From Tolypeutes matacus (Eukaryota > Chordata > Mammalia > Cingulata > Chlamyphoridae), in NCBI GenBank assembly GCA_026826555.1, contig JAKSZT010054565.1, positions 2,573,467-2,637,466 of the forward strand: a DNA stretch of 64,000 nucleotides, given 5' to 3'. A program made the position numbers and the translations under genes. The notes beneath the pieces were generated by a model that worked only from the letters and a program-made list of their open reading frames with translations, was not told the DNA's origin and made no database searches. Positions 25,101-40,100 of the stretch are shown one piece after another (within the stretch, counting starts at the first letter, position 1; the number at the start of each line of letters is the position of its first letter).

Positions 25101-28100
25101 AAAACAGTTTGGAAAAAGTAGTGAAAATTACACAGTATTGTCAATGTACTTAATGTCAAAAAATTGTCCACTTAAAATGATTTTTATGTTATGTATGTAC
25201 ATTTTATCACAATTAAGAATAATTATAGGGAAGTGGCTGTGGCTCAATCAGTAGGGCTCCCGTTTGCTGTATGGGAGGCCCCGGGTTCGGTTCCCGGGGC
25301 CTCCTGGTGAAGGCAAGCCCGCCTGCACGGCGTGGTTAGCTGGCCCAGCGAGCACGGGCAGCAGGGGGGGGATAAATGAATAAATAAATAAAATCTTTAA
25401 AAAAAAAAAAAAAAAAAAAGAATAATTATATTATTTAAAAACAGTGTAAGCCCCTTGAAGGGATGGCTTTTCATCTATTTTCTTTACCCTGTATCTCCAG
25501 CAGATATGCAATAAATAGTTAATGGAAGAATGAAATTTTAAAACTTCAACTTTAATGGTAACTTCAATTAAAAGTATTTGTCTGTTAGGTCATTTGAAAC
25601 AAACTTAGACTAAAGAAATATTCCAGCATTTTGCCATCATCTTCCTTAAATGAAACAATTTGTGGGTTGTGATCATGGCACTGTCATGTTCTTGCTCCAC
25701 ATCCTTGTCAACTCTTGGTATTTTCTTCCCTTCCTTCCCCCTTTTGGTAGGTACATAACAGTACTGCACTGTGGTTTTAATTTGAACTGTCCTGATGCCT
25801 AAGAAATTTGAGCATCTTTTCACATATTAATTGGACATTTGCCCACTGTTCTGCTAGGTACCTGTAATTTTTTTTTTTTTTTTTTTACTATAGATTTTAG
25901 ATTTATTTAGGGCCATTTGCACATGTTTATAGAATATTTAGTTTGCTCTAGAAGATGACAAGACAGCTCTTCCCAGTGAGACCCTAGGTACCTGTAATTT
26001 TTTGATTGGAGTTTTTGGTACAAGTCTTTTGGTGGCCTCATACGTTGTGCCTGTCATCCTGCACCTTCTCCTAGTGACATTCAAAGTCTCTCACATACTT
26101 CCTATGGGAGTGTAGACTGCTACAACCACTTTGGAAAACTGTTGGCCAGTAGCTCTAGTTATGACTCAGCAATTCCATTCCATCAGAAATGTATAAGTTA
26201 AGTGCATCAAAAGATATCAAAGGAGAACGTTCAAGGCAGCAACTGCTCAAAGTAGCCCAAACTGGAAATTTCTACCATCAACAGTGGGATGAGTAAGTAA
26301 AATGATGATATATTCACACAGTGGAAATTTATGCAGCAATCAGAGTTTATGGTCGACGGCTATGTGCACAGTATGGATGAATCTCACACAAGGCTGAGCT
26401 GAAAAAGCCAGACACCTAAGGGACACTGTGTGATTCGTCACACAGAGCAGGCAAGAGCCCACTGCTCTTCCACATGAGCACAGTGGTTCCCCTTGGGGAG
26501 AGGTAGCTACTGGAAGAGAGCACGAGGCCTCTGGGTTGTGCTGGTTCTTGATCTGAGGCCGGGTACACGGGTGAGTCCAGAAAACCCACTGAACTCTGCA
26601 CTTACAATGTGTGCACCTTCTGTGCATGTGCCATTTGTCAATAAAAGTTCACAAAAATCCTTTTCTATAAGAGGCAGAGGTGAAATAATATATTTCACCA
26701 AAAACAAAAAATGTGGGTTGTGGTTTGGATGAAACAAGATTCCCCAGATCTTGAGAGTTATTGAAGCTGAGTGATGGGGACATGGGGACTCATTAAATGA
26801 TTCTATTTTCATAAAGAATGTCCCCCACTTGTGAGTTATATTTCACACAACAGCTTTTCCATAAGGAGGCAAAGATGCACTTACAGCGTTTGGCTCAGGC
26901 TTTCTTCAAAATCTGGCATCTTAGCTCTTTTGCATAACGTTTTCAGTTGTTCTATATGTTCCGAGTTATCAATGCCCATTCCCATTGACAAAATTTCAGC
27001 TCGAACATTATAATCAATGATAGATGTTTTCAAATTAGAAAGTTTTGTAATATGTACCTTGAATCAAAGAAAAAAATACAGTAATGTTTGCAGGAATCAC
27101 GCTTTGAATTTTAAATGAATCACAAACACCCTCACTCACATGGCCACTTAATCTCTCCCTTTTGGCGTGTTTTTCATGTCGTTTGGCACACACCATGAAG
27201 CCCAAAGGCTTCCCACTGGCAGCACCCACGTTATTTCATAACTGAGGTCAGATCGGAATCTTCCAGAGCCCAGACTCACACACCAGAAATAGGACCAGCT
27301 CTGGGGATAGCCAAGATTGAATCCTGGAATAAATGCCTCAGTGAGACCAAAATCCTTAGAACAGCTGGCTACTTATACTCGACTTTCCTGGCTTTCTTGG
27401 GAGAAGGTCTCTATTCAGTGCTAAGATGCTGCTGTGGCTTTTGCTGCTTCCTCACATTTCTCTTCACAGGTTGGATCCTCTGGCTCAGGACTCTGAGGAG
27501 CTGACACTGGTGAGGCAGGGGCAGGGCTGACCCGCCATATGCCCAGAGAGCTCCTACGTCAAGGCCCTAAGGTGTGTGTTCTGGACAGTTTCTTCCATTT
27601 GTCTTTTCTGCGACCAAAACATTCCCATGCCTTTCAATTTATACAAAATTAAGTCAAGCATGAAAATTCGTTAACAGCCTATGTTCATGTGAAATTATGT
27701 CAATACAATTTAATACAAAGTAAGTAGACTCTGAAACCCCACAGCAGTGTGTGCCTGTTGGCAGGAAGTGTGGGCACGAGACTGAAGGGCTCTTCCACGC
27801 AGGGGAGGGGTGGGCATACTGCCCTAGCTGGAGTACCTTCCCAAGTGAACTCAAGCTGGGAGGGTAGGAAGGGCCTTTTAGGAGGCAGCTAGGGTGGGGG
27901 GATATTGTCTGCTCTCCAGCATTGCATGAGCCATTTTACACACTTTAGAGCTATGGAAGAATATTTGGCATGTGGGCTTTCTTTTTTAATTTTTCTTCAT
28001 TCTCTTATAGTTGGAAAAATCCCAGCTAAAGTTTCTATTTTCCCTCCTATAAAGGGGACTACTATACCATATGAGCTGAGAACCCCAAATCACTGTATTT

Positions 28101-31100
28101 TACCTGCACTTTTCTCCTTGTACTCTTAAGTCTTCTGCCCAATCCCCCTTGTTAAGTGTTAAAGTTCTTCCAACCCTATAAAAATAACTTTTGGCAAAAT
28201 CAGTTTTTAAGAGTTGAAATCCTTTAAATTTTTAAAATAATCATAATAATTAAGACTTAAGTCTAACAGAGCAAAACTTAGAGGGGATGGCAGCAGCACC
28301 AGTGGGGAAAGCAGCGAGGCCTGTAAATTAAATGCACCACATTCGCTCCCGCCCATGGCAGTGCCACAGGGAGGAGTCTTGTTCTGTTTTGTCCACTGTT
28401 GGAACCAAGTGCCTAGCTCAGGTCCCAGCATATGGTAGGTGCTCAATAAATATTTGTGGAATGAACAAGGTGGAGACGTGAACATAATAAAACCTATCTT
28501 TGAATGTCCAAGGATTGGACTCCTTGGTGTTAATGATTGCAGCTTACTGCCCAGGTATGCTTGGATGGCACACAGGGTGGATGGGAGGGCCACTTAATGG
28601 TTAGTGATCAACACTTGAAAAGGTGAGATAGAACACAATAGTAAATACCAGCAAGTGTCACCTGTAGTAAGGACAATTGTATAGTCAGTTGCAGTTGTAT
28701 GAGTATATATGTATCATATACACGAATGCATGTGTACGCTGAATTATAATAATGTAAAATATTTCCTTAAAAAAAAAAAAAAAACATAAAAACTAAACCT
28801 ACAACCAAACTCATGACCCAAATAACATGAAAAAACAGAAACAAAAACAAAGAACATCTTTCTCCCTAATGTAAAGCCCTAGACATGTGCATCAGGTGAG
28901 CTGTTATTCAAGCTACAGGTTCTATTGTATTTAGGATAACCTGGATAATTTTAGGGCCCATTCAAATACAGATATCATTTTAAGAAAACTGCATACTTAC
29001 CATTGGATCAATCCAAACTGTATTTCCCAAAGCCAATATCACTTTTGCATCGTGCAATTTTCCAATAATTTTATGATGAATGTACCTAGTAACCTGAAAA
29101 ACAAACAAACAAACAAACAAACATTAATTTATCTGAGGCATTAACAAAACACCTTTTTCTGCATATGCTATAGAGTTTTGCAAAAAAACCTCCATGAGTT
29201 TCATTTTGTGAGGCAGGCTCCAGAGACCATCATCCCCCCTTAGCAAGGACAGACACAGAAAGGTAAGTGCCAAGAATGGGGAAAGGTGCATGTCTTTGGA
29301 CTCCTCATCCTGTATGTTTCCCACCGCAGGCATGATGTGTGTTTGTTCCTCCGAAAGCCGAGTGGGAGTGCAGTCAGAGCTGTTCTGGCTGCTCGGAGGA
29401 GCAAGCCCAGGAGGAGCTGCCTGCAGCTCGCAGACCTGGAGAAGAGGAGCCCCGGTCTCCCCGATCTCTCTCCTGGGCACACGGTGTTCTCCTCTCAAGA
29501 AGGGTCACCACGTCCGAGGCCCGTCCAAATGCTCCTTCATGCACATCTGAACTCCAAAAAAGCACGACAGGAGGGGCTGGCCTGTCACCATCAAGCTGTT
29601 TCCATCCTCTGTGAACTTTATAAATGGATGTGAAAAAGCACACACAGGAGAACATTTCCCTGTTTCGACAGGAAGGTTGCTCCTCCCCAGATACACGTGG
29701 TCCATCCCCTTTACAGACCATGCCATTCCTTTGGACAAGGATCCTGATATCTTGCTAATGGTCATGCCGCTGAACACGCCTGGTGCCTGCACACAGCAGG
29801 TACTCAGGAAATACTTATGCCTGCCGAAAAAGGCTGTTGTTTCTACCAAACTCACAATGAGGTTGTGCGTTTATCCTGCATCGTGGGAACCTACTGTTTA
29901 TTTCTGGATAATGTTTAACTTTGTTTAGAATCCAAACTGTTTCACTTTGCCAATTGCAATGGTTTGGTTCATATTCTATTAACCAAATTATGCAAACTGG
30001 AACCTTCCTTTGAAGACGCAGAAACATCATTGTGCCACAACTTGCTGCCTGGTGATGAACGGGACTGCCTGCCAAGTCCCTGCTCACCCACCCAGTGAGG
30101 GATGGGCCTCTCCACTCCCACCTTGGACAACCCGGGGAACTACCCAGGATCCTTCTGCTGGGCTCCAGGTCTTGGCATAGTCTGTTTCCTTTGCCTTCAA
30201 TGCCCTGTCCGTCCTACCTGGTGACATCCCAGTTCCCTGCAGGATCCAGCAGAAATGTCCCTTCCTCTGGAAGCTTCTCTGTCTCTAACCCTCCTTCCTC
30301 CTCTGACCTCCCAATGCCAACAGAGTTGCCCAGCCTCTCCACAGCATGCCCGTCACCTAAGCTCCCCTTTAACTGGGCTATCCACTTTTGTAGGTGCTTA
30401 AGTGAACCATATTTTGTACCAATTCTGAGTCTGTGAATGTGAATAACAATGATGGCAACTATGTCAAGTGTACCCAGTACCTCTCTGAGGGCTCAGAGCC
30501 GGGATCTGTGAATGGCAGCTGTTAGTGTACTCCTGCTTTAGCAGGAACCGAAACAGACCACAGCTTTAACTGCCCAGGAGCATAAAGCAGTCATCACTAT
30601 CAGTGGGTGAGCACTTCACCCAAACCCAATACTCTAAACTCAAATAAACCTCAATTCTGTGTATATTCTGAGTTAAATATACCTAAAAGCCAACAAAACA
30701 TAAAAAAGCAAAACAACTAACCTTTGGGTTCCATTCTATTTCATTGTCAGCAGGTTTTACTCTACAAACAATAAACTCCACAGCTTGCGGGGGGAGAGCG
30801 TGGAAACTTTCTGGGAGAGGCAGCAGATGGTCTTTCGGGACAATTCCGGTCCGGCCTTCATCTATGAACTTTACCAGGGCATTGTCCACGGCCCACGGGT
30901 CTTCTTTTTGGCTCATTTCCAACACCTGAACCCTGGAAAACACAGAGACACCAGGAGGGAAATAATCTTTGCCACAACTTACCCATTAAATATCAAACGT
31001 ACAAAAAGACTCAAACTTCACAGTTTTACTCTCCACCTGAAGTGAAATAACCAAGGTCTTCAAAAGTGCACTTTGAAAAAAAAAAAAAAAAAAAAAAAAA

Positions 31101-34100
31101 AAAGTGCACTTTGGGGAAGCGGATGTGGCTCAAGCAATTAGGCTCCTGTCTACCATATGGGAGGTCCCAGGTTCAATTTCTGGGGCCTCCTGGTGAAGAC
31201 AAAAGCTGGCCCGTGCGGACAGCAGGCTCAACAAGATGATGCAACAACAACAACAGACACAGAGGAAAAAGACAATGAGGCACAACAAACCAGGGAGGTG
31301 AGGTGGCTCAAGTGACTGAGTGCCTCTCTCCCGCGTTGGAAGGTCCCAGGATCAGTTCCTCGTGCCTCCTAAAGAAAAGATGAGAAGACAAGCAGACACA
31401 GAATGCACGAGTGGACACAGAGAGCACAGTGAGTGCAGACAGCAAGGGGGGGGGGATAAATTAAATAAATCTTTTTAAAAAAGTGCACTTTGTAGTAGAT
31501 TATTTAATTCAAGTGTAAAAAGTATAACAAATGTGTAAAGCTTTTGGAAATAGTAAATCCCTTTTCTGGAGGACCCAAGAAAAAATGACAAAGCAAATTA
31601 AATTTTCAAATTTTCTGAATTGAGGCACTCACCAAGAGGAGCCAGATATGGCCGCTTGAGGGAAGCAGCTGCAAACAGCCAAGTGGGTCAGACTGCCCAG
31701 GTGTTAACACTGACTACGTGATTTATCAGAAAACACACACCACCTCTCCAGGGTTCAGTTTGCTTATCTGTAAAATGGAGACGATGCCCATTTTACAGGA
31801 CTTATGTAAGAATAAAATGAGATAAAATTGCACACACATACAGTTCCCTAAATGTTCGGGTCACACTGTCCGTGCTCTGTGCTCAGAGCCGGGGGGTTGA
31901 GGCTCCCAAGCACAGCTTCATCCGGCACCACCTCCAGGGAGGCGGCCAGGCTCAGTGCATGCCCATGCCATCAATTGGACAGAGGTGAAACACAGGGATT
32001 CGACACCACTTACAGTTACAACTTTCAGAGATGAAATAAATGGACTTTTACCTGTGAAAAAGGTTTTTTTCTGCTAATCCATATAATCCAAATTTCTCCA
32101 CTTTTTCAACAGTCATTTTATCATTGGAATCCTTAAAATACTCATTCATTTCAGCATTAAGAGTTGCATAAAGATCCACATGTTTATCAATTATCCGACC
32201 AAAGTAATTTGTTGCATTTGAAATATAAAAAGGTATTATCTGAAACACACAGAATAAATATATCCAGAAAGCCAGATTAATTTAAACCAAAGATGTACAT
32301 GCTCCCTGTATCTGCTGAAACCAGCCCCTGACTTAGGAGTTCAAGATATACAAATGCTAGGGAACTGGCCAAAAAAATAAGTAAATAAAACAGAATGATG
32401 CGAATATTCTCGCTGTCCTGATTTTGTGATAATCAGGGTAGGCTAAATATTCGCTATATTAGAAACCATGCATGTGTCCCCAGACCTAATTTTTTTCCCT
32501 AGGTCTGGTTTATAGAATGCTGGTAATAAACCAAGTCTGATTTATTTTATGTCCATCCTGTATGGGAAATGACTGTAACTCTGGGTATCTTTGGTCAACC
32601 TTAAGAGATGTAGCTGGGGGATGGATGTGGCTCAAATGGTTGAGCATCCATCTCCCATAGGGAGGGACCTGAGTTTGATCCCTGGGACCTCCCGGTAAAA
32701 AGAAAAAAAAATATATATATATAGAAGGCGTGTGGGCCGTCAGGCCCCATGCATGGGTGCACCGCCAAGCCGCACAGCAAGATGATGATGTAACAAGAGA
32801 GTGACACAAGGGAGAGCCAAGATGAGATGTGCCAAAAAACCTGGAACTAAGGTGGCGCAGGCGGTAGGACGCCTCTTTCCCAAATTGGAGGTTCTGAGGA
32901 TTGAATCCTGGCGAAGGCAGGAGGAGAAGGATGAGAGGAGAGGGCAGGAAACAGACACAGAGAATTGCCCAGCAGATGGACACAAAAAAAGCAAAACCAG
33001 GGTGGGAGGGGGATGTTAAAATGGATAAAAATAAATAAATTTTTTTTTTTGGAAAAAAAAAAAAAAAAAAAAAAACAGAATGGCTCAAATTGAAGAAAGA
33101 AGATACCAAGTGTTGTTGAGAATATGGGTCAACTGGAATTCTCAGATGCATTGCTGGAAAGAACATAAAATGGTACAGCTCCTTTGGAAAACTGTTTGGC
33201 AGTTTCTTATGAGCATACGCTTATCAATATGACCCAGCAATTCCACTCCTGGGTCTTACCCAAGAGAAATGAAAATGCACATCCAAAAAGATATGCACCA
33301 ACCACAATGTTCATAGCAGCCAAGAACTGGAAACAGCCCAAATGTACCACAACTTGTGAAAGGATAAACGAACTAATATTTTACATCCAGACAGTAAAAA
33401 GGAATAACATGGATGCACTGCAAAAGCATTATGCTGAGTGTGATGTTTGAAACTGCAGGTACCCCAGAAAAACATGTTCTTAAATCTAATCCAATCCTGT
33501 GGGTGTGACCCCATTGTAAATAGGACTTTTGATGAGGCTACTTCAGTTAAGGTGTGGCCCACCTCATTCAGGTTGGGTTTTAATCCTATTAATCCCTTTA
33601 TAAAAGGGATGGAATTCAGACAGAGAAGGAAATAGCCACAGAAGCAAGAAGGTGAAATCAACAAAACCCGGAAGAGAAGAGAGACACCAGCAGATGCCAC
33701 CATGTGCCTTGTCATAGGACAGAAGAGCCAAGGATCGCTGGCAACTGGTCTTCGGGAAGAAAGCATCGCTTTGATGATGCCTTGACTTGGACATTTCCCC
33801 AGCCTCAAAATGATGAGTGAATAAATTCCCATTGTTTAACCTGACCCTTTTCATGGTATTTGCTTTGTGCAGCCTAGGAAACTAAAACAGTAAGAACAAT
33901 CAGACTCAAAAGACTATATTCCGTATGATTACATTAATAGGAAATTCTAGTAAAGGCGAAACAACAGTGACACAAAGCAGATCAATGGCTTGCAGGGCTG
34001 TGGGGAGAGGACTGGCGACAAGGCGGCATGAGTGAGGGACCTTGGGATGAGGGAAATTGTCTGTACCTTGACTGTGGGAATAATGACATGACCCTGTACA

Positions 34101-37100
34101 TTTATCAAGACTCAACCAACTGCACACTTAAAGTCAGTGATTTTATTGTCTGTAAATTATATCTCAGTATAGCTGATTAAAAGAAAAGACTTTGTAAAGG
34201 GGTTCTGGGAAGGTGGTGGTGGGGACAAGCCTATTTTTTTTAAGCTCTCTGAATCCCCCTGTAAAGACAGAGCAACTAGGTAGCAATACTAAAGCCAGGG
34301 ACATAATTTACAGTAAAAGCAGCTAACAAAGTAATCCCGAGCCCCTGAATAAAAGCAGATGTGCAAACCTTCCCACATCTGCCAGACATGCATGGATGAA
34401 GCAAGGCAAGGAGGTGGGTACCTGGAGAACCTGGAACAGGAGGCTCCAAAGGAGTCTGAGAGAGTCACCGACATTGTGGCGGGCAGCTGTGATCAGAGTT
34501 GCTGAAGCGGGGTCCTCAAGGGCCAACAGAGACAAAGGAAGAGAAAGTGTAGATAAAAGGAAGAGAGCGGAACAGAGCCAGGAAAGCTAAAAAATCTCAG
34601 CATCTATGCTGCCATATATTTTAACACATGAAATCAAGAAGTGATCTGAGTGAAGTTAGAAAAGTTACCCTGAGGGGTGCGGCTGTGGCTCGATCAGTGG
34701 GGCTCCCGTTTGCCATGTGGGGGGCCCGGGGTTCGGTTCCCGGGGCCTCCTGGTGGGGGCGGGCCCGCCCGCGCGGCGTGGTTGGCTGGCCCGGCGAGCG
34801 CAGGCAGCAGGGGGGGTATAAATGAATAAATAAATAAAATCTTTAAAAAAAAAAAAAGAAAAGTTACCCTGATCCTAAAATTTCAGGAAAACAAATTTTA
34901 GCTAAAAATGAGTAATAGCAAAGTATTAAGGTCAAATGCCATGTTAAATTATAATAAAAAAAAGAAAGAGAATAAGGAGAAGAGTAACAGTCCCTAGAAA
35001 CAACAAAAGGTGCCAGAAAGACCTGTCCACATGTCTGTGAACATGTGAAGAATGTTCTTGCTTGTCTGTTGTTTATTATTATTATGGAAGTAATGAAAAT
35101 GCTCTAATAATGATTGATGTGATGAATGCACAACTATGTAATTATACCAAATACCAGTGACTGTACACTTTGGATGAATTGGCCACCAAGCCCACTCAGC
35201 TGGGAGTGAATGGCCTCTTCAACAAATGGTGCTTGGAGAACTAGACATCCATATCCAAAAAATGAGAAAGGAACACCATCTAACATGTTATACATAAAAA
35301 AAACTCAAGATGGATCAAAGATCTAAATATAAGAGCCAAGACCATAAAGATCCTGGAAGATAATGTAGGGAAGCATCTCTAAGATAGTAGGAAATGTTTT
35401 CATAAACTTTACACCCAAAGCATGAGCATCAAAAGAATAAATAGATAAATGGGATCTCCTCAAAATAAAAAACTTTGCACTTCAAAGGAGTTTGCCAAGA
35501 AAGTGAAAAGGCAGCCTACTCAATGAGAGAAAATATTTGGTAACCATATATCTGATAGGGGCCTAATATCTAGCATATATAAAGAAATCCTACATCTCAA
35601 AAATAAAAAGACAACCCATTTAAAAAATGGGCAAGTGATTTGAATAGATACTTCTCCAAAGAGATACAAATGGCCAAAAAGCACACGAAAAGATGTTCAA
35701 CATCAATAGCTATTAGGGAGATGCAAATCAAAACTACAATGAGATACCATCTTACACCCATTAGACGGCGGCTATTAAAAAAACAGAGGACTACAAATGT
35801 TAGAGTGAATAAGGGTGGTGGGAATATAAAATGGTATAGCCACTGTGGAGGACAGTTTGGCAGTTCCTCAGGAAGCTAACTAGAAATGCCATATGACCCA
35901 GCAATCCCAGAAGAACTGAAAGCAGGGACACAAGGAGATATATGCACACCAATGTTCATAGTGGCATTAATCACTATTGCTAAAAGTTGAAATCAACCCA
36001 AATGTCCATCAACAGATGAAAGGATAAGCGAACTCTGGTATACACATACAATGGAATGTTACTCAGCTGTAAGAAGGAATGCAGTATTAACACAGGGGAT
36101 AGTATGGATGAATCTTGAAGACCTTATGTTGAGTAAAGTAAGCCAGGCACTGAAGGACAAATATTACATGACCTCACTGATATGAATTAAGCAAATAGAA
36201 CAGACTCACAGAGCTAGAGTCTGGAAGACAGGTTTATAGGAGACAGAGAATAGAGGGTGGTGAGGCTATATGGGCAGAATCTAAGATAAGGTAGAAGGGT
36301 GTGGTTGTGCAGTGAATGGGTGACAATGGTGCAGTGATGCTACTGGGTTCAGTGGTGCTGGTCTGTGAGGGGGGTATGGTGGGGGGTTGAGTTAGACTAT
36401 CCATAGAACTGAGGAGGGGGTCGGAGGAAGGAGCAGGTGAACTCTGGGTATTTGTAGGTCTGTGGTTGAAACTACAACGTTGGTAAGTTCTTTTGGCAAA
36501 TATGGCAGGGGAGGTTTACTTGTTTAGGTTGTTGGATGTGGGAGGGGGGCATACAGGACAGGGTGCACCTGGGGCAGGCTTCTCAGAGTGTATTATATTA
36601 GTGGGTGGAGACCCACACAATAAACAAGAAAATATTAAACTCCCATCCTGGGGAGTCCTGCTATGTTCTCAAATAGAGGGGCAAGAGTGTCTCCACAACA
36701 TAAGCAGTGCCTAATAAAATAAGACATACCAATATGTCAAGCCCTCAATATTATTATACAAGTAACTATGAATCTTATTCTTCAAAAAAGTGAGACTTAG
36801 TGCTTACCATAGGTCCCGAGGGGTAGAATAGAACAGATGGAACACAGGGCATTTTTAGGGCATTAGAATTAATCTGCATAATCTAGCAGTAAGAGATACA
36901 GGCCATTTTAAATTTCATCAAAATTTATAAAAGTGTATGGTCCAAAATGTAAATCATGATGTAAACCATTGATCATGGTTGCTAGCAATGCTTCAATATT
37001 TGAATATCAATCATAACAAATGTACCACCTGAATGTAAAATGTTTTTAATAGGGGAGAGGGGGAAAGGGGGAGGGCATTTGGTATATAGGAATCCCCTAT

Positions 37101-40100
37101 GTTCTCTACGTGACTTTTTTGTGACCTAAAGCTTCTTTTAAGATAAAATGAAAAAGAATAAGACACTGGGAGAATATACGGAGGGAAATGTCACTGTACA
37201 TACAGGACAGCAGATCTTGTAGTGATGAAAGACGTAATATCTAAAAAACAAATTTATTATTTAAAATTTTTTTAAAACTTTTTGGTATTTTATTTGTTAT
37301 ATTTAAAACTATCATTATCATTACATTTTCTTATTATTTTTATTTGGTTATTTTCTTGGCTTCATCTTTGGAGAGGTTTTGGATCACAGAGGGGTCACAA
37401 CTATGGCAGGGGAGGATCATTGGTGCGGGATATCAGCGATTGGGGGATGCCTGGGAGGGAGGTCATCTAGGGCATACCTCTAAGGCATTTGAATGTGTTC
37501 AAGTGTTCATGGGATGTTGTCACCATGGGGGGAGATCCATACAATAACCAAAAGACCATTGAGGGGGACGGATGTGGCTCAAATGGTTGGGCGTCTGTCT
37601 CCCATATGGAGGGACCCGGGTTCAATCCCCGGGACCCCCTGGTAAAAAAAAAAAAAAGAACCCTGGCGAGTTCTGCTACATTCTCTAATGGGACAGCAAG
37701 AATCCCCCGAGTACAAGGGCGGTGCCTAGTGAAGGAGGACGGATCATTGCATCAGGCCCTTGATATTGATGATTGTACTTATGAAGCTTAGCTTAGTATT
37801 ATATGTGGCTTAAGAGTTACCTCCTGGGGGCCTCCTTATTGTTCAAATGTGGCCTCTCTCCAAGCCAAACTCAGCATATAAATGCATTACCTTCCCTCCG
37901 GCATGGGACATGACTCCCAGTGATAAGCCTACCTGGCACCAAGGGATTATTACCAAACACCAACTAGCAATGCAACTGGAAAAAGACCTTGACCATATGG
38001 GGGAAAGGGTAAATACAAATGAGTTTATATGGCTAAGAGATTTCAAAGTGAGTTAGGAGGTCATTCCAGAGGTTATGCTTATGCATGTCTCAGGAGGCTC
38101 TCATTGACTGCCACAGTAAACAGTGCCTCAAATACTAGGGCTCCTGAGGACTGTAGAGACATCTAGGCACTACAAGCAGGGTAGTCAGCTCAGGAGTTTG
38201 GCGTCCTGCCAGTGGGCCTTACCTTAGAATTGATGTTCCCCAGTATGACAGAGTTGGATTCATTTGTGGTTTCCCTACACATGGCTCTTCTGCCCCTTCT
38301 ATTTGAACTTATAGTTAGTACTATACTTGATAGGTTTATGTCCAAGAGACTTAAATCTTTGGTCCGTCCATGTGCCAGTTGGTCCCTGAATCTCAGCAGA
38401 GTTGCAGCCAACACCTACTCTCCAGTTCACTGGACTCACCCAGGACAACTAACAAGGAGATGACAACAACCATCCCAAGGAACAGAGTCTACAACTGCAA
38501 GCAAGATAGTCCCATCCATCTGCCCCATGGGATCTAAGCCCCCTCTAAATTAGAGGCAGAGTGGTCATCACCATCCCCAAATCCTTAAGATTGGGGAACG
38601 AACAATGGACTAAAGTAGACTTACTCTTATTCTACTATAGACTTATTGTGATTCTAGCAATGGAAGAACTTTCATCATTGATGTGGAGGCAGTGGCCACA
38701 GGGGGTTCTGAGGGGAAGGAGAGGGAGGGAAAAATAGGTGTAACATGGGGGCATTTTTGGGACATTGGAATTGTCCTACATTATGTTGTAATGATGGATA
38801 TAGGCCATTATATATTTTGTCATAACTTACAAAATTGTGTGGGACAGAGTGTAAACTATAATGTAAACTATAATCCACGGTTAGTGGCAATGCTTCAATA
38901 TGTGTTCATCAATTCTAACAAATGTACTACACTAAAGAAGGATGTTGTTGATATGGGAAAGTGAGCGAGGGGGAGGGAATGGGGTGTGTGGGAATCCCCT
39001 ATATTTTTTATGTAATCTAAAGTTTCTTTAAAAAAATAATTCCCATTGCAGCCACAACTCTCTCTCCTCCACAATCACTCCAAGCCCCACTTAGTGAGAG
39101 TCCTTTCCAACAATGAGGTTGAGAACAAACCCTTGCAATAGCAGCAGCTTGTGTGGGTTATTATAAAATGCTTATTATATTTTTTAAGGAAGAATCTTTT
39201 GCATTTACTGAAAAATCCCTAAATTGTCAAAGGGATTTATCCATTTTCCCAATTTCATCTTGTTTTCTAAATAAATGGGGTATTAAAATAAACATTTTAT
39301 AAGGATCCATGCCTATTGCCAGATTAACTGCAGTTCATGACTACTGGCCACTGGAAGTCATAATTACATTCTATGAAGATTCTGCTGCGTATAAAAAGAG
39401 AATGTTCATTAACAAGGCCACTAATCATTGGGCAAAAGGATCTTTAACAGAACTTACTTTAACATATCCAAACGCTGGCAGAGATTGGTTTGATAACTTC
39501 CTTGGCATGTCTATTTCTGGATTAATATGGTGCCGATCAGGACAGATCCTTTTGTCTCTGAAAAAAATTGACTGGATTTTTATAACGAAAAACCATTATT
39601 ATTAATGTGAAGTTTTCAGCATTCTTTATGAAAATTAACCTACAAGTGAAATCAAAGAACTTTTACTCCCAACACTTTAAAAGTTAAATTATCCATATTA
39701 AATACTTCAGATGACACTAACAATATGTAAATAAGTAGAAACATGTCCTAAAATTTAATTCACACTGAATAAACTTAAAAAAAAAAAAAAAAAGGAGTTA
39801 CTTTAATCATTATGTTGAATGAAGCAAGCCAGACACAAAAGGACAAATACTGCATGATTGTACTATTTGTGAACTAATTATATTGTGTAAACTCATGGAG
39901 TTAATAACTAGAAAATGGGTTACCAGAAAACAGAATGAGGTTAGTGAATGGAAAGTTGAGGGTTAACCTGTGAAGAATTGTTTAAAAGGTTGTTTGTTAA
40001 TCTTGAAAACTAATAGAAAAGGTGAAAGCACAACATAATGTTTGTAACTAGCTGTGCTAATACATGGGCATGACAGCGGTTGAAAGGGAAAGTCTAAGGC

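Noticed and set aside
29124..29928. Overlapping open frames on both strands between two TDRD12 exons
   Set aside because: GC-richer intron with L2-like ends; none has splice sites in phase with the neighbouring exons, which join each other directly.
38212..38463. Plus-strand open frame of 83 codons
   Set aside because: Lies in a repeated L1-associated segment; no start context, homology or conservation visible.
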